A stretch of DNA of 64,000 nt from Laburnicola sp. R22_1 (lineage: Eukaryota > Ascomycota > Dothideomycetes > Pleosporales > Didymosphaeriaceae): NCBI GenBank assembly GCA_014281115.1, contig JACONQ010000003.1, forward strand, positions 3,038,001 to 3,102,000. The letters run 5' to 3'. The number at the start of each line of letters is the position of its first letter. Within the stretch, counting starts at the first letter, position 1. The notes below the pieces were generated by a model. That model was not told where the DNA came from, ran no database searches, and saw only the letters and a program-made list of their open reading frames with translations. A program made the translations under genes and the position numbers. Below, one piece after another: positions 23,330 through 35,140 of this stretch.

Positions 23330-24545
23330 AAGTATAAACTATCTTCACTTATTAGTTTTTAAGTAGCCCCACTACGTTTAATTTCTGCGTTTTTTTATTA
23401 TATTGCTAGCGTCTATATAATATAATATTATGTGTAAGCGCTAAGCCCTAGGACTAGAGCACGTCTAAGTTTTTCTAATATCTCTCCCTAGCTTCTAAGA
23501 CAACTAACCCTATAATAATAACACCCTAACTTGCTTGCTTACTACTATGTTACTAGATAATTAATACTTACCTTTTAATCTTTTGCTATCCTATTACTAG
23601 ATAATTAATAATTTAAAACCTCTACTTTACTCTACTACTATAATATATAATAAATTATACGCGCGCTTCTTACTTCTAATACTAAATAGTACTCTAATAC
23701 TTTACTAGCCTTATTCTACCTATTATCTATAGAAGTTCTATAGTATAAGCGCGTATTTATATATTTACTACGCCTCTAGCACCTACTTAGTATAACTACT
23801 ATTTTTAAAGTAAGTAGCTATTAATTAGAAATCTAATATTAGATAGTAATTGATATAAGCTACGTAGTAGTATATAGCTACTAACCTAGACTCTTACTAT
23901 ATAAAAATATCTATATTCTTTTAGTTTTATTTTTAATAATTATAAGTATCTTGCACCTAAACTAGTATAAGGCAATCTATATTATAAGGCTTATTCTACC
24001 TTTAATTCTAGACTCCTACTTACTAAGATCTATATTCTTCTTAATATAGCAATCTAATTCTATAGCAGCTATCTACTTACTATATAGATTTTTAGTATAG
24101 ATACCTTTATAGTTTTTAATATTAAGTAGTGTCTAGCTATTATATCTAGCCGCGTTATATCTAGTTATATTATATCTAGCTATATTATTATTTATATCTT
24201 CTAAGTAGAGGTATAATACTATACGTCTAGTAGCAATAGCGCCTTTAGGGTAAGAAATAAATATAGTAACCTTAAAGTCTTATATAATAATTAAATATAT
24301 TATATAGTAAATAAATTAACATTTAATTTATATCTAGTTATAAATTTTATATTATATATATATATAGGTAACTATATATTATATTATTAACTACCTCTAG
24401 TATAAGAGACTAATTTGTATATACTAATAAATAGTTTCTCGTCTAACCTATCTTACTACTTTACTTTTTTAATATATTTTTAGTATACTTATAGCTTTCT
24501 TTTATAGTGTTATACTATATACTAAAAGGTCTATAATATTTTTCT
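23330..24545 (-). repeat. right inverted arm
   Basis: Reverse complement of the left arm without its minisatellite. Contains a TTGCTAGCGTCT...GTGTAAGCGC block also seen at 0.74-0.78 kb. Confidence 0.7.
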
Positions 24546-24677
24546 TTCTAATATTATATTCTTTTTAATTACTAAGTAAAAGGTTTTACTTTTTTATTAC
24601 ATTATTTAAAATAAAAGATTTTATTCTTCTACTTCTAGGTAGTTAATTTAATAATATATAAATATTTTAGATTTTTT

Positions 24678-25918
<1,241 letters not shown>

Positions 25919-25977
25919 AAATATTTTAGATAAAAAGTATAAAAAAAATTATATACGCGCTAATAAATTCAGCAAAA

Positions 25978-26096
25978 ACATACAACAGCGGGGATTCCAC
26001 GGTCGTCACCGACCCGAGTACTAATCCGCCGGTAGACTGCTTAAGTACCGCTGAGCGAACGGGAAGCGCTGCATTCAGTCTCCTGTGGTCGTATGT
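25978..26096 (-). rRNA. 5S ribosomal RNA
   Basis: The minus strand begins ACATACGACCACAGG and ends GCTGTTGTATGT, followed by a run of T at 25978-25974 that serves RNA polymerase III termination. Length is 119 bases, normal for 5S. Helix I pairs ACATACGAC with GTTGTATGT. AGACTG and CAGTCT can form the helix that other fungal 5S genes build from a different sequence, so pairing is kept by compensating change. The internal control region keeps GGTCGGTGACGACC. Single dispersed 5S genes are usual in Pezizomycotina. It shows no RIP bias and is probably functional, though a 5S pseudogene is not excluded. Confidence 0.9.
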
Positions 26097-26407
26097 GGAA
26101 GAGGTTTTCTAATCGTTTCCCTATATTTTAAGCAAACGGCATGAGCGCCACGTGCACGTCTGCGATATAAGGCAGGAGCAACCCGTGCGGATCAACACTT
26201 CGCAACGCTCGACCACGCAGCGCCAATGCCATTAACATTACATTAACTACAATAAAAACATCTCCTTAATACATGGTAACGCCGCCATTTTTCTCCTCGT
26301 TTTAATCGAGCTCTGCGCGTAGTGCTGTGCGGAGAAACCACAACCACCTTTGATGCTACCAGCAGCCATACCTCCGCAGGGCAATGCGTCCCTATAGTAC
26401 TACAACA
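26097..26407. other. intergenic, no gene
   Basis: Balanced composition between the 5S gene and the phosphotransferase pseudogene. No frame is supported; it may contain the old promoter of the pseudogene. Confidence 0.4.
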
Positions 26408-28248
26408 ATGCCCATTCTTCGCCAGAAGCGCAATGACGGATTGGGTAAGCTAGAGACTCCTATGCCAAAACGTATGAATATTGCTTAGCTCGTACCACAC
26501 AGGAAGAAGTACTCGAAGAAGAGCTTTACCAATATACGCGATATTAATAGCTGTAAGTGTAGGCTATGCGCTTTAACAATAGCTAGATGCGACAAACGCA
26601 AAAGCCTGGAGACGCAGTATCGCAAATTTAATATTAAAGCTCTCCTTAAGGCTGTTAGGAATAGAGCTATATTGTGTAAGCCTTACAAGTCCAATCCTAC
26701 AACAACAGGAGGTGTGTTTTAACTTGCATGCGCAGGTGTTAAGTTACTAAAGTGCATTAAGGGACAATACAACAAGGCGTTTATTATAACCATAGATAGT
26801 GGCGTTAAGGTGGTAGCAAAGCTTCCTAATCCTAATGCTGCCCCAGCTTTTTACACAATAGCTTTGGAGGTCGCAACACAACATTTTATATATAGTGTAT
26901 CGCTATCATACTCATAATCTAACCACATTGTTTTAGCTCCGCACAGTTTTGAACTTGCCTGTTCCCCATATCTTCGCATATTCCTTAGACTCTCTTAATC
27001 TAGTTAGTGACGAGTACATTATTAAAGAGAAGGCGGAGGGTAGGCCACTAGAGAGTCTTTGGTATTAATAGGACACAGAATCTTAACTTGATCTAGTGTC
27101 TCAGCTAGTTAACTTTAAGACCAAGCTAATGTCTGTCTTATTCCAGAGACATAGCTGCATCTACTATAAGAAGGGCTTAGAAAGTAAGATTATTCAGTCT
27201 TATAATTTAGAAGCCTTCCGTCCGTCAACAGACAAGTTTGCGCTTAGGCCCTTGACCGAAGCAAGACTAGGAAAGCGATAGAGCAATAATGGATTTAGAT
27301 CGAGGTCCGTGTAAGTTATATGCGCCACCACCTTGCTATAAGCACTCTGCTAACCCAAAAAGGAAGCACTCTACTGTCCTACTTCGCAGCAATAGGGATC
27401 AACAAAATCCAATAGGCGAAGGCGTGCGCAAAGTCCCAAATAAATCCTTACTATTCGCTCAAAACTCCAGTCTTACCTAAAGAGTACATTTTATTTCTAG
27501 AACGATACCTCTAACTCATACCCTATCTGTCGCCTAGTCCGTTCCAAATATCGCTGTCCCACCCAGACCTTCACCTTAATAATATATTCGTTAACCTAGA
27601 TACAAAGCAAATAACCTGCAAAATTGACTGGCAGTCCACCTCAGCATCTAAGCCATTCTTGCAACATCCTATTCTATGTATGCTTCTTCTAGTCAGACCT
27701 AGTAGCGCGGACAAGGCAAAAGACAATGCCGACAGGACTGCAGTTCTAAGCCATTACCAACGCCTCACGAGGCTTAAGCACAAACAACAGTAAGCAGCAA
27801 TAAATCTGTCGCATCGCTCTCTTTTCACCAATCCAGTTTCTTTGCTCCGTGGCGCGTGGAGCAGGAATGATGTCTTTTCTTTCCGGCATGCGCTACTACA
27901 CATCGCGGCTCAATATAAAGAAATCACACTAGGGACGACAATGGTGACAACCAACATGTTTTTGTCGGTGAGGAGGGGCCGACTGACCCTTGTCCTATAC
28001 AATTTGCGGATAAGGAACTAGAACTTCACACGAGTGAATTGGAGCTTGTCGAAGGTCTCGGGGAAATTCTACATCAGCTCCAGAACGACAACCTGATCCC
28101 ATTAGGCGGTATGGTCCTTTAAGAGAACTTCAAACGGAGCTTGCGCATAAACAATGCTGTTAAGGAGATGTTTGTGGATATAGCGGAATCCAAGGCGCAG
28201 AGGGTCTTTTACAATCGGGTCTAGCCATATTCAGATCTGCCGTTATAA
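26408..28248 (+). pseudogene. phosphotransferase (APH / AIM9-like) pseudogene
   Basis: Intact relatives are fungal kinase-fold proteins of the aminoglycoside phosphotransferase family, including mitochondrial Aim9; their substrates are mostly unknown. Conserved blocks in family order: EEELYQYTR near 26.51 kb; GVKVVAKLPNPNAAPAFYT near 26.79-26.85 kb; LNLPVPHIFAYS near 26.95 kb; YIIKEKAEG near 27.02 kb; FKTKLMSVLFQRHSCIYYKK (27.12-27.18 kb); MDLDRGPC at 27289; the catalytic loop SHPDLHLNNIFVN at about 27557-27595 and KIDWQ at about 27.62 kb; LGGMVL near 28.11 kb; NNAVKEMFVDIAES near 28.16-28.19 kb. The blocks lie in different frames with several stops, so no product is possible. CA/TG are partly retained, so decay is milder than in the repeats. 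Confidence 0.85.
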
Positions 28249-29394
28249 GCTCACAGTCTAAAAGTCGTATACGCGCCACTCCCACGCGTACGCTGGACTA
28301 ACAAATCCATCAACTATCTCTCCACCAAACCAGCATCTCCATTATGTCCTTTGCGAGGTCCGGGGCCAACAACATTATATCAGTACGCGACGGACTTATT
28401 TATTGATTGGAGACAGGGGCCAAGCACCCAGAAGAGGACTGCGCATTGGTTGGAGATAATGCCTTTAGGGGCTACGCGCCATAACCAGAGAGTGTACCCC
28501 CCAGTTACCCAAATTACGGCGCTCTCGGCCGCAATTCCAGGTATTCGTCCCACCCACACCAATTTCAGCCCCACACGGAACATCCATACAAAGGACAGAA
28601 GGCAAATACATACACAAGCTGCCATGTCCTGCTTGAGGGACAGGTCAAAGAGCGCCTCAGCCCACTCATAACAGCCTGTTGTCGTTCAGCTTCAGCGACA
28701 GCGTTCCCATTGACTAAGAAGAGCCATTGTGCGGTCTTTGACGCAGCTTTGTTCGCGGTGGTATCAAGATAGAGGGTGTTAGCTAGCAGTGTATCGCGTG
28801 TGCGCATGCATAAGAAGTTGAGACTTAGAGCATGGCCCGCGCCTGGGTGGCGCGCAGATTAGCGGAGATAAGAATCGTTATCGATAAGACTAATAATGAC
28901 AGCGAAATGACATGCTCCTGAGGTTAAAGTACTACAAGACAATTAATTACGCGTCTTTCATTCGGAGAAGCTCATAAACTAGTATGTGTCAAATATACGG
29001 AAGCACATTCCATACCGCACTAGCAATTGATTTCAACTCGAGTAGTAGCTCACAAGCGCTTTGATAGTTTCTGGCCCGTAAGAGGAAAATACATGAAGTA
29101 AAGGTATTCGCAAGTTCAAAGGAGAAGTAGAGGAAGGAAGAGTAGTGTAGTCGCCATACAAACAAATAAACCAACCATATTGCAGGCCGAAGCCAAGAGG
29201 ATCTATGTATCCAAAACAAACATGGAAAGCAAGGTAAAAAAACTACACAAGCCTTTCCTCAACTAAACATCCACAAAACAGACCGAATCCAGAATAATAA
29301 TGCCAGCAATGTCGAGCAGTGGTTCATCGTACACTTACTCACTGATTTTCGAGTCAAAGTAAATCCCCCCTTACAATGCAACAGTGACAGGGCA
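28249..29394. other. decayed island DNA, no gene supported
   Basis: Balanced to AT-leaning composition. Open stretches exist on both strands (106 codons at 28351-28671 plus; 80 codons at 28565-28807 minus), but neither shows a family motif or a convincing splice pattern. The minus one contains ASKTAQWLFLVNGNAVAEAE and might be a gene fragment. Confidence 0.35.
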
Positions 29395-30441
29395 CTACGG
29401 CGCCGCGGCCGCCAACAATCTCTCGACCTCACTCCAACTCTTCATCCTCCTCTTCGCCTGCCCCCACAGCGTGCCCTGCACCCCATGCGACCACATCCAC
29501 CCATCACACAACAGCAACTCCTCCACATCACCATAGTAACTCTTCGGTACATCCGCTTCCCAGACAGTCACCCTATCGTCAGCTTCCCAATCCCGCGTGT
29601 GCCTCGGCGTGATATGGTTATCATTGACATCCACGAACACAACGTCCAGATGCCGGCCATTATACCTGCGAAACAAGTCCTCGATATGCGCCGCGCCCAG
29701 CTCCACCGGCCGCAGCAAAAACAGCGTCTCCAGCGAGGAAATCATAAAGCAGAAGTCTAGATGCGACGGCTCCATATCATTGGACGTCATAGCCAGCCGC
29801 TTGAGGTTCGGCGGCGGATAAGGAAAGAAGTCAGAAGTGTCGTAGCTGCACACCAGCTCCTCCAAGTGTGTCATGTGCAGGAAGATGTTGCGGCTGCTGT
29901 TGAAAGGCTTCATGGCGATGCGCTCGGAGCCGGGGACGTAGATGGGTTGGAAATCTACGGCGAGCCGTTTTAACGTGTGGCCTATGGCCAGGCACAGGTC
30001 GATGACCTGCGGTAGGCGGATCAAGGGCGCTATTCCGCATGTTTTCGATCGGATTGGCGAGAGGAATAATGAAGTGATATGGTGCGGTATATTGGCCTGG
30101 TTGAACAGCTCGTCATTGCGTCCTGCCTGCCCATAGGCAAGCGCTAGCGGGTGGTTTCCAAGATCCAGACCAAGCGTCCTGCGGAGGCAGGAATGCTTCC
30201 TGGTCGTGTCTATGTACAAGCAGTGGGTGTATAAATATTTGGATGCGCAGATGTAAGTCGTCCGCGACACCAGGGCCAGGGCGTGCAGGGCCTTGGTAGT
30301 CGGGTCCGAAGGCCCGTAAGCAATAGGTGTTCGGCCATTGCGCGGGGCAACTAGTTGGTCCAGGACGTTCAGCAGGAGCTCTGCAGGTAGAGGTCCAAAG
30401 CCCTGTTGTATGCGCGTTCCCGATGCTGCATGTGGCTGCAT
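29395..30441 (-). CDS. F-box domain protein
   Basis: Single-exon gene for 348 residues. F-box proteins link a target to the SCF ubiquitin ligase through Skp1. The F-box lies at about residues 17-75: GPLPAELLLNVLDQL, a Gly/Thr/Pro insertion, then ALALVSRTTYICASKYLYTH. The rest resembles the LRR-like tail of many ascomycete F-box proteins, with ITSLFLSPIRS, HMTHLEELVCSYD, PPPNLKRLAMTS and ISSLETLFLLRPVEL as leucine-rich steps. Start at 30441 is the first ATG of the frame. It ends in WSEVERLLAAAAP. The coding part has normal GC content and no internal stops, in contrast to the nearby pseudogene. Target unknown. Confidence 0.9.
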   Translation of the reverse strand: MQPHAASGTRIQQGFGPLPAELLLNVLDQLVAPRNGRTPIAYGPSDPTTKALHALALVSRTTYICASKYLYTHCLYIDTTRKHSCLRRTLGLDLGNHPLALAYGQAGRNDELFNQANIPHHITSLFLSPIRSKTCGIAPLIRLPQVIDLCLAIGHTLKRLAVDFQPIYVPGSERIAMKPFNSSRNIFLHMTHLEELVCSYDTSDFFPYPPPNLKRLAMTSNDMEPSHLDFCFMISSLETLFLLRPVELGAAHIEDLFRRYNGRHLDVVFVDVNDNHITPRHTRDWEADDRVTVWEADVPKSYYGDVEELLLCDGWMWSHGVQGTLWGQAKRRMKSWSEVERLLAAAAP

Positions 30442-30905
30442 GGTGAGTGCGGGCGAGGTTCCAAAAAGGTCGCGGGTGAAAGTGGGGTTGGAGGCGAGGG
30501 GTACAGAAAGAGAAGCGTTAGCCGAACATCAGGTCCGTTACATAAGCAATTATGTTTGTCAAGATGTCTTCCTTAAGCGTGGCTTCTTTATAATGCCAGA
30601 GGGGTTCCGGAGGTAACTGCTTGTGAGTGACCTCAGGTCGTGGTAGCTGCGACGAACTCATCGCCCAAAACCAATTTGGTTCATGCCTTTCACGGGTCTC
30701 CCCACCAGCATGTGGAAATATCTAGGTATTCATTGCGCCACAATCAACGTCCCCTGTTCCACCCTCTTACTCTTGTATGGAACTTTTGTTTGGTGCAGGC
30801 AGCTCACCTGATAGTGCTTTTAGGCTCGGCTAATAGTGCGGTCTAGGCTAGCGCAGTAGCAGGTGTGGCTAGTAAAGCTAGACTAGAGTAGGGTAGTAGC
30901 AAATT
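30442..30905. other. F-box gene upstream region
   Basis: Low-copy DNA with CA and TG retained, probably promoter and 5' leader of the F-box gene. Composition turns AT-rich at about 30.83 kb. No further gene. Confidence 0.4.
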
Positions 30906-30910
30906 TTCGT

Positions 30911-31567
30911 ATAAATATAATATAAATATAATATAAATATAATATAAATATAATATAAATATAATATAAATATAATATAAATATAATATAAATATAATAT
31001 AAATATAATATAAATATAATATAAATATAATATAAATATAATATAAATATAATATAAATATAATATAAATATAATATAAATATAATATAAATATAATATA
31101 AATATAATATAAATATAATATAAATATAATATAAATATAATATAAATATAATATAAATATAATATAAATATAATATAAATATAATATAAATATAATATAA
31201 ATATAATATAAATATAATATAAATATAATATAAATATAATATAAATATAATATAAATATAATATAAATATAATATAAATATAATATAAATATAATATAAA
31301 TATAATATAAATATAATATAAATATAATATAAATATAATATAAATATAATATAAATATAATATAAATATAATATAAATATAATATAAATATAATATAAAT
31401 ATAATATAAATATAATATAAATATAATATAAATATAATATAAATATAATATAAATATAATATAAATATAATATAAATATAATATAAATATAATATAAATA
31501 TAATATAAATATAATATAAATATAATATAAATATAATATAAATATAATATAAATATAATATAAATAT
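30911..31567. repeat. 11-bp tandem array, about 60 copies
   Basis: Near-perfect repeats of ATAAATATAAT for about 657 bases. Because 11 is not a multiple of 3 and the unit has no stop on the minus strand, it produces a false 238-codon frame with an 11-residue period. The uniformity argues for recent slippage expansion. Confidence 0.95.
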
Positions 31568-33949
31568 ATTCTAAATAGGTTTATATAAATACTACGCAAT
31601 AATATATAAAGTTACTACTAATACTTTTACGCACACAATTAACAATATACTACTTTATTACTATCCTATCTTTATTTAAAATAAAAGCTTTATAAGTTAT
31701 CTAAATATATTTAGCTGCTATACTACTACTACCTAAATTTAAATAGCTTACTTCTTAGTATTAGGCTATTTCTAATAGACGCAAATAGTACTATTATTAT
31801 TAGGGTTATAGAAAACTACTACTATATACCTAGCTAAAGTCTATAAGACCTCTATAATATAAATTTTAATAAATTTAGAATATATTTAGAATTTATTACT
31901 AATATATTTAGCGTCTATATAGGTTCTATAGAATTCTTTCTACCTATATTTAATAAGCACATAATGCCTAGGTATTATAGGCTAGTAATACTAGTAACTC
32001 TAGTGCCTAATACCTTTTTACCTAGTAGAGTATATTTAAACAAGTTCTAAATATTTTCTAAACTTATTTAATAGGATATATGCTAATTATTATAGATTTT
32101 TAAGAATAAGTAATAATGCGTTATAACTAATATTTAGGTAGAAAGTTTACTAATAAAATATATTTAAGCTAATTTTAGATACATGTATATATAAACTATT
32201 TCTAACTATATTTATATGCAAATAGTTTCTAAATATATTTACTAACTTTTTTCTAAGATAATAAAGATAAAAATAAGAATAATAATAATAATAGAGAGAA
32301 TAACAACTCTAGTAATATAAGTTTAAACATATTTAAAATATATTTATAACTAGTTTAAGTGGTAACTTATTTTAATAAGAACTATCTAATAAGTCTAAGC
32401 CTAGCAGCAAGGATAAGAGCAATAAGGAGGAGATTAAGTAAGGTAGGAGTGCTAGGACTGCGGCTTCTATAAGTTTAAATATATTAAAAATCTTTTTAAA
32501 AGTTATTTAAGTTAAGAGTAAAATTAGAATAGTAATACTAATAATAGCAAGGATAGGAATAAGAAAGATAATAATAAGAATAAGAAAAATAATAATAAGT
32601 ACTATAGAGGCTTTATATTAGATAGATAGTCTCTATAAATTACTATAATTTCACTATAAATTATAGTAGATAGGTGTGTCTAATTATATAGCCTTTACAC
32701 ACTAGTAGTTAGCGTAAATTATAGTGTTTTTACTATAAAATTAAAAGAGGCTAGCGCACTACTATTTTGTACTACCCCTATACTATTCTAAATAATACTA
32801 GTGTATCTTAGTACTAGATAGATACTTCTTATAATAGCCAAGCTTCTCTAAGAGCAATAACACAATTAATTAATTAACTATACCACTTCTATCTTATCTT
32901 ATTAAGAATACTCGCATATTTAACAATTAAGAGTATTACTACCTTAGTTAAACTAATTATTATATCTCTATTAATACTTAGAGATTCTATAGTAATTCTA
33001 ACTAACTATTTAAACTACACACTATAGCTAAGGCAAATTAAAGCCTAGGCCTAATTACTAGAGGTAGGCTAGTAAATAGATTCGAAGTACCTAGCTTAGA
33101 TATAGGGTTAGATTGGGGTTGTATAGACTCTAGATATAGGTTAGGTTAGGGTTATATAGACCCTAGGTATAGGTTAGGTTAGGTTATATAGACTCTAGGT
33201 ATAGGTTAGATTAGGTTATATAGACTCCTAGGTGTAGATTAGATTAAAGTATCTATTAGGGTTACGTAACTTATATTATATAAAATTAATAGTAATAAGA
33301 TTAGCAACTTTAGTTACTCTCTAAAGGTGAATAAAAAAGAAATCTAAGTAAAAGTATAATTAACACTATTTTGCTATTAACACGTATATTTATTATATCT
33401 TAATATTACTAACGCTATAGTAGCGCTAAGGCCTTAACTACTTTTATAGTAGCTGCCCCTATTAGGAAGAAGTTAGTAGCTGGCTATCTAAAACCTTAGA
33501 ACCTTATATAGTTTTAATAGTCTTTTTATTAGCTAATAGCTTATATAAATTATTCTCTTTATCTAATAGTACTATGTCTCCTAAATTATTCTCCCTTATA
33601 TTAAAATTTAATAACTTTATAAAGTGCATATTAGCTATTATAAACTTAACTATTATAACCTTATAAATTATTGAAGTAGCGAGATTATGCCTTTAATTCC
33701 TAATTATATTCCTACTAGTATTAAAGACGCGCTTAACACCTACCTATAAAATCTATACTACTAGAATATTCTTTGCAACCTATGTAAATTAGAGGTAAGA
33801 TATTTAATAAACTTTCTACTACGCTAGTATATTAAACTTATTACCCTTTATAACTATAGGAGTACTTAGGTATATTTCTTCTTTTATCTAAGTTAGGCCT
33901 AAGTTATAATTAATATCTAGCATAGCTAAACTTTAGCTAAAGGTAGAAA
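31568..33949. other. AT-rich relic DNA without gene
   Basis: RIP-like composition throughout. Scattered TTTAGAATATAT-type motifs at 31.88-32.35 kb. No frame beyond chance length. Contains the minisatellite described separately. Confidence 0.4.
33095..33250 (+). repeat. minisatellite, about 4 units of 31-33 bp
   Basis: Units follow GGTTATATAGACyCTAGG plus TATAGGTTAGGTTA. Closely related to the units at 17.46-17.56 kb and also preceded by a CTAGTAAATrGrTTCGA string there, so the two loci share ancestry. Confidence 0.75.
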
Positions 33950-35140
33950 GGCTACTAGACTATAAACTATATATGGTCGCATTATTTATTTAGTGTTAAT
34001 TATCTTTTTTAATACATTTTTTTAATTTGAGCCTGCGTAGATTAGAATGGAAAGGCCGCTCTAGTCTAGCGCCTAAAAATATAGTCTACTACTAGTCTCC
34101 TCTACTACTATAATAATAGTTTATATGAATAGTTTATAAACTGCATACTTACCTAATATTTATAAGTGCTCTAATACCTATTAAATTTACTTAAAGCGTG
34201 TATAGCAAACTAAGCTCTATTATTTCTATTATTAGCAATTGCGCCGCATTTGCGCGCCGCTTATATAGCACACTTATATAATATACTTATTTAATACTAT
34301 AACTATAAGAATTTAGTATATTTATATAACGCTCTTTTTCCCTAGTAACTTATTAATAAACACTTTTATCTTCTCTTTATTACCTTTAATTCTACTCTTA
34401 TTTATCTTATTTCTAATATATAGCAATAAAAGACGTTATAAATATAGTAAGAAGTCTCTGTGTCTATTATTGCGCCTATAGTTACTAATCTATTGCCAGC
34501 CTAACTAGTATACTAGAATCGCCTTCTCTAGACTAAGATATATCTTCTACTTTAATCATTTTATAGATAGAGTAATACTCTAGTGGAGACCTAGTAATAG
34601 CAGCAAGCGGATAGGGATTATCCTTTTAGGCGACGTTAGCACTAGGGCCTAGAAAGATAGTAGGAAATAGAATAATAGTAGTAGAAGTCTCTTTAAGGTT
34701 AACTTTAATATAAAAATAAAGTGTTAGTGTACTTATAGTATATAAGCTTCTACCTAGTATATATCTTATAATAGTACAAACCTACTAAAATAGCTATTAC
34801 TAGTAATCTTTAAAAATAATAGTAGAGAAGATAATAGTTGCAGCGTTATACTAGTTACAGTACTAGTGCTATTATTTTATTTTCTCCTCTTCTCCTCCTA
34901 ATTTTAAACTAGTATAGTAATATAGCCTTACGCATAGTTTTATATGTAGATTTTTTTTTAGTTAAAGTAGGCGTGCTAAGCCTACTAAGCTCGCTTAGCT
35001 CGCTTATAACGCGCTAACCTCTTTTTATTAACACTACCTTAAAACGCTTTTCTGTGTTAATAATAGTAGAAGAGATAACTGCTAGTATTGTAATAATTTT
35101 ATTAGAAACCCCTTAATTATAAAAAAAATCATAAACTATA
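33950..35140 (+). repeat. repeat family B, copy 1
   Basis: Aligns in reverse with 45.33-46.46 kb, including AGAATGGAAAGGCCGCTCTAG near 34.05 kb and a TTAACACT.CCTTA.AACGCTT block near 35.03 kb. Parts resemble family A at low similarity (the AACTAATAATAGTAGTAATA stretch), so A and B may be related. Confidence 0.65.

Larger units (their letters stand above)
16890..24545. mobile_element. unclassified large unit with long inverted arms (about 7.6 kb)
   Basis: The two ends mirror each other: 16890-18577 and 24545-23330 align in reverse over about 1.2 kb, starting ATTAGAAAGA.AAATATTATAGAC and ending near CTTCTGCCTAG. The left arm carries about 460 bases of extra minisatellite. Differences are mostly C/T and G/A. 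Between the arms lie about 3.9 kb of AT-rich DNA, a 109-bp tandem array and family A copies. No transposase frame can be read. It may be a long-TIR DNA transposon, or two independent copies of one repeat facing each other. Confidence 0.6.

Noticed and set aside
28351..28671. 106-codon open frame as a gene
   Set aside because: No recognisable domain, and overlapping minus-strand frames are equally open; left as undecided.
29485..30136. Several plus-strand open frames inside the F-box gene
   Set aside because: Shadows of the 348-codon minus-strand gene.
30883..31599. 238-codon minus-strand open frame with an 11-residue period
   Set aside because: It is the translation of an 11-bp tandem repeat; no start context, composition or motif suggests a gene.
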